Positions 14,869 to 15,086 of a stretch of DNA of 15,086 nucleotides are shown piece by piece. The stretch is taken from the NCBI GenBank assembly GCA_002085355.1, contig NATN01000023.1, positions 1 through 15,086 on the forward strand, in the 5' to 3' direction. How positions within the stretch are numbered: the stretch's first letter is position 1; each line of letters begins with the position of its first letter. The DNA comes from Candidatus Zhuqueibacterota bacterium 4484_87 (lineage in GTDB: Bacteria > Zhuqueibacterota > Zhuqueibacteria > Thermofontimicrobiales > Thermofontimicrobiaceae). The notes beneath the pieces are model-generated. The model was given only the letters and a program-made list of their open reading frames with translations. It did no database searches and had not been told where the DNA came from. Position numbers and translations under genes: made by a program.

Positions 14869-15086
14869 TCACGTGGTTTGTTGTACTTTCTCATCTTTCT
14901 GTGATTCGTTCAATTGTTCACTCACCATTCCATAGCGCCGCTCCCGCTGCTGAAAGTCGATAATGGCTTCGAAAAATTCTTTTTTTCGAAAATCCGGCCA
15001 GAGAACCTCTGTGATGTACAATTCCGCATAAGCAATCTGCCAAAGCAGAAAATTACTAATTCTCTTTTCTCCGCTGGTTCGGATCA
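14869..15086 (-). CDS. uppS: Undecaprenyl diphosphate synthase, C-terminal part (runs off the window)
   Basis: Only the last 71 full codons are in the window; the 5' part lies beyond 15086. The cis-prenyltransferase signature IRTSGEKRISNFLLWQIAYA opens the visible part, followed by ELYITEVLWPDF and a basic RERRYG, all matching the conserved end of UppS. The enzyme condenses isopentenyl diphosphate units onto farnesyl diphosphate to make the C55 carrier lipid used for peptidoglycan and O-antigen. A hydrophilic tail of about 18 residues (VSEQLNESQKDEKVQQTT) ends at the TGA at 14871-14869. uppS usually sits beside cdsA and dxr; here a palindrome block and 13 kb separate it from dxr. Confidence 0.93.
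   Translation of the reverse strand, partial: IRTSGEKRISNFLLWQIAYAELYITEVLWPDFRKKEFFEAIIDFQQRERRYGMVSEQLNESQKDEKVQQTT

Overview
This window looks like part of the chromosome of a Gram-negative bacterium with lipopolysaccharide. It is moderately AT-rich (roughly the mid-40s % GC by eye) and uses strong AGGAGG-type ribosome sites. Every gene I can support lies on the minus strand, so transcription runs from high to low coordinates. The LpxC-FabZ fusion and the order tamB-bamA-skp-lpxD-lpxC/fabZ-lpxA point to the FCB superphylum (Bacteroidota, Chlorobiota, Calditrichota, KSB1 and relatives). My best guess is a Calditrichota/KSB1-like lineage, but this is inference from gene order and fusion only.

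Layout in the direction of transcription. (1) 15086-14869 is the 3' end of uppS (undecaprenyl diphosphate synthase), followed by a terminator-like hairpin. (2) 14746-14491 is an intergenic block packed with perfect palindromes; its inner 104 bp recurs in inverted orientation at 1-104. (3) 14358-7075 holds the outer-membrane assembly genes tamB, bamA and skp. (4) 6942-3413 holds the early lipid A genes lpxD, lpxC-fabZ and lpxA. (5) 3397-1672 holds a LipM-like octanoyl/lipoyl transferase overlapping a small outer-membrane beta-barrel gene. (6) A hairpin with a T-run (1661-1631) leads into dxr (1602-427), the committed step of the MEP isoprenoid pathway. (7) 426-105 is non-coding, with a short CACAGAG-type repeat, and 104-1 is the second repeat arm.

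The genes fit together as an envelope-biogenesis island. LpxA, LpxC and LpxD make the acylated glucosamine precursor of lipid A, and FabZ feeds the shared 3-hydroxyacyl-ACP pool. Skp chaperones outer-membrane proteins to BamA for insertion, and TamB spans the periplasm and probably works with BamA. Dxr and UppS bracket the block and supply isoprenoid precursor and the undecaprenyl carrier. lpxB, cdsA, rseP and lpxK are not in the window.

The most unusual feature is the pair of about 104-bp inverted repeats (about 92% identical by hand alignment, no gaps) that enclose the whole tamB-to-dxr block. Each carries two hairpins built on a GC-TTCA-GC core, and further palindromes of the same design lie outside the right arm. 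This resembles REP/BIME-type elements mobilised by RAYT transposases, but no transposase is visible here.
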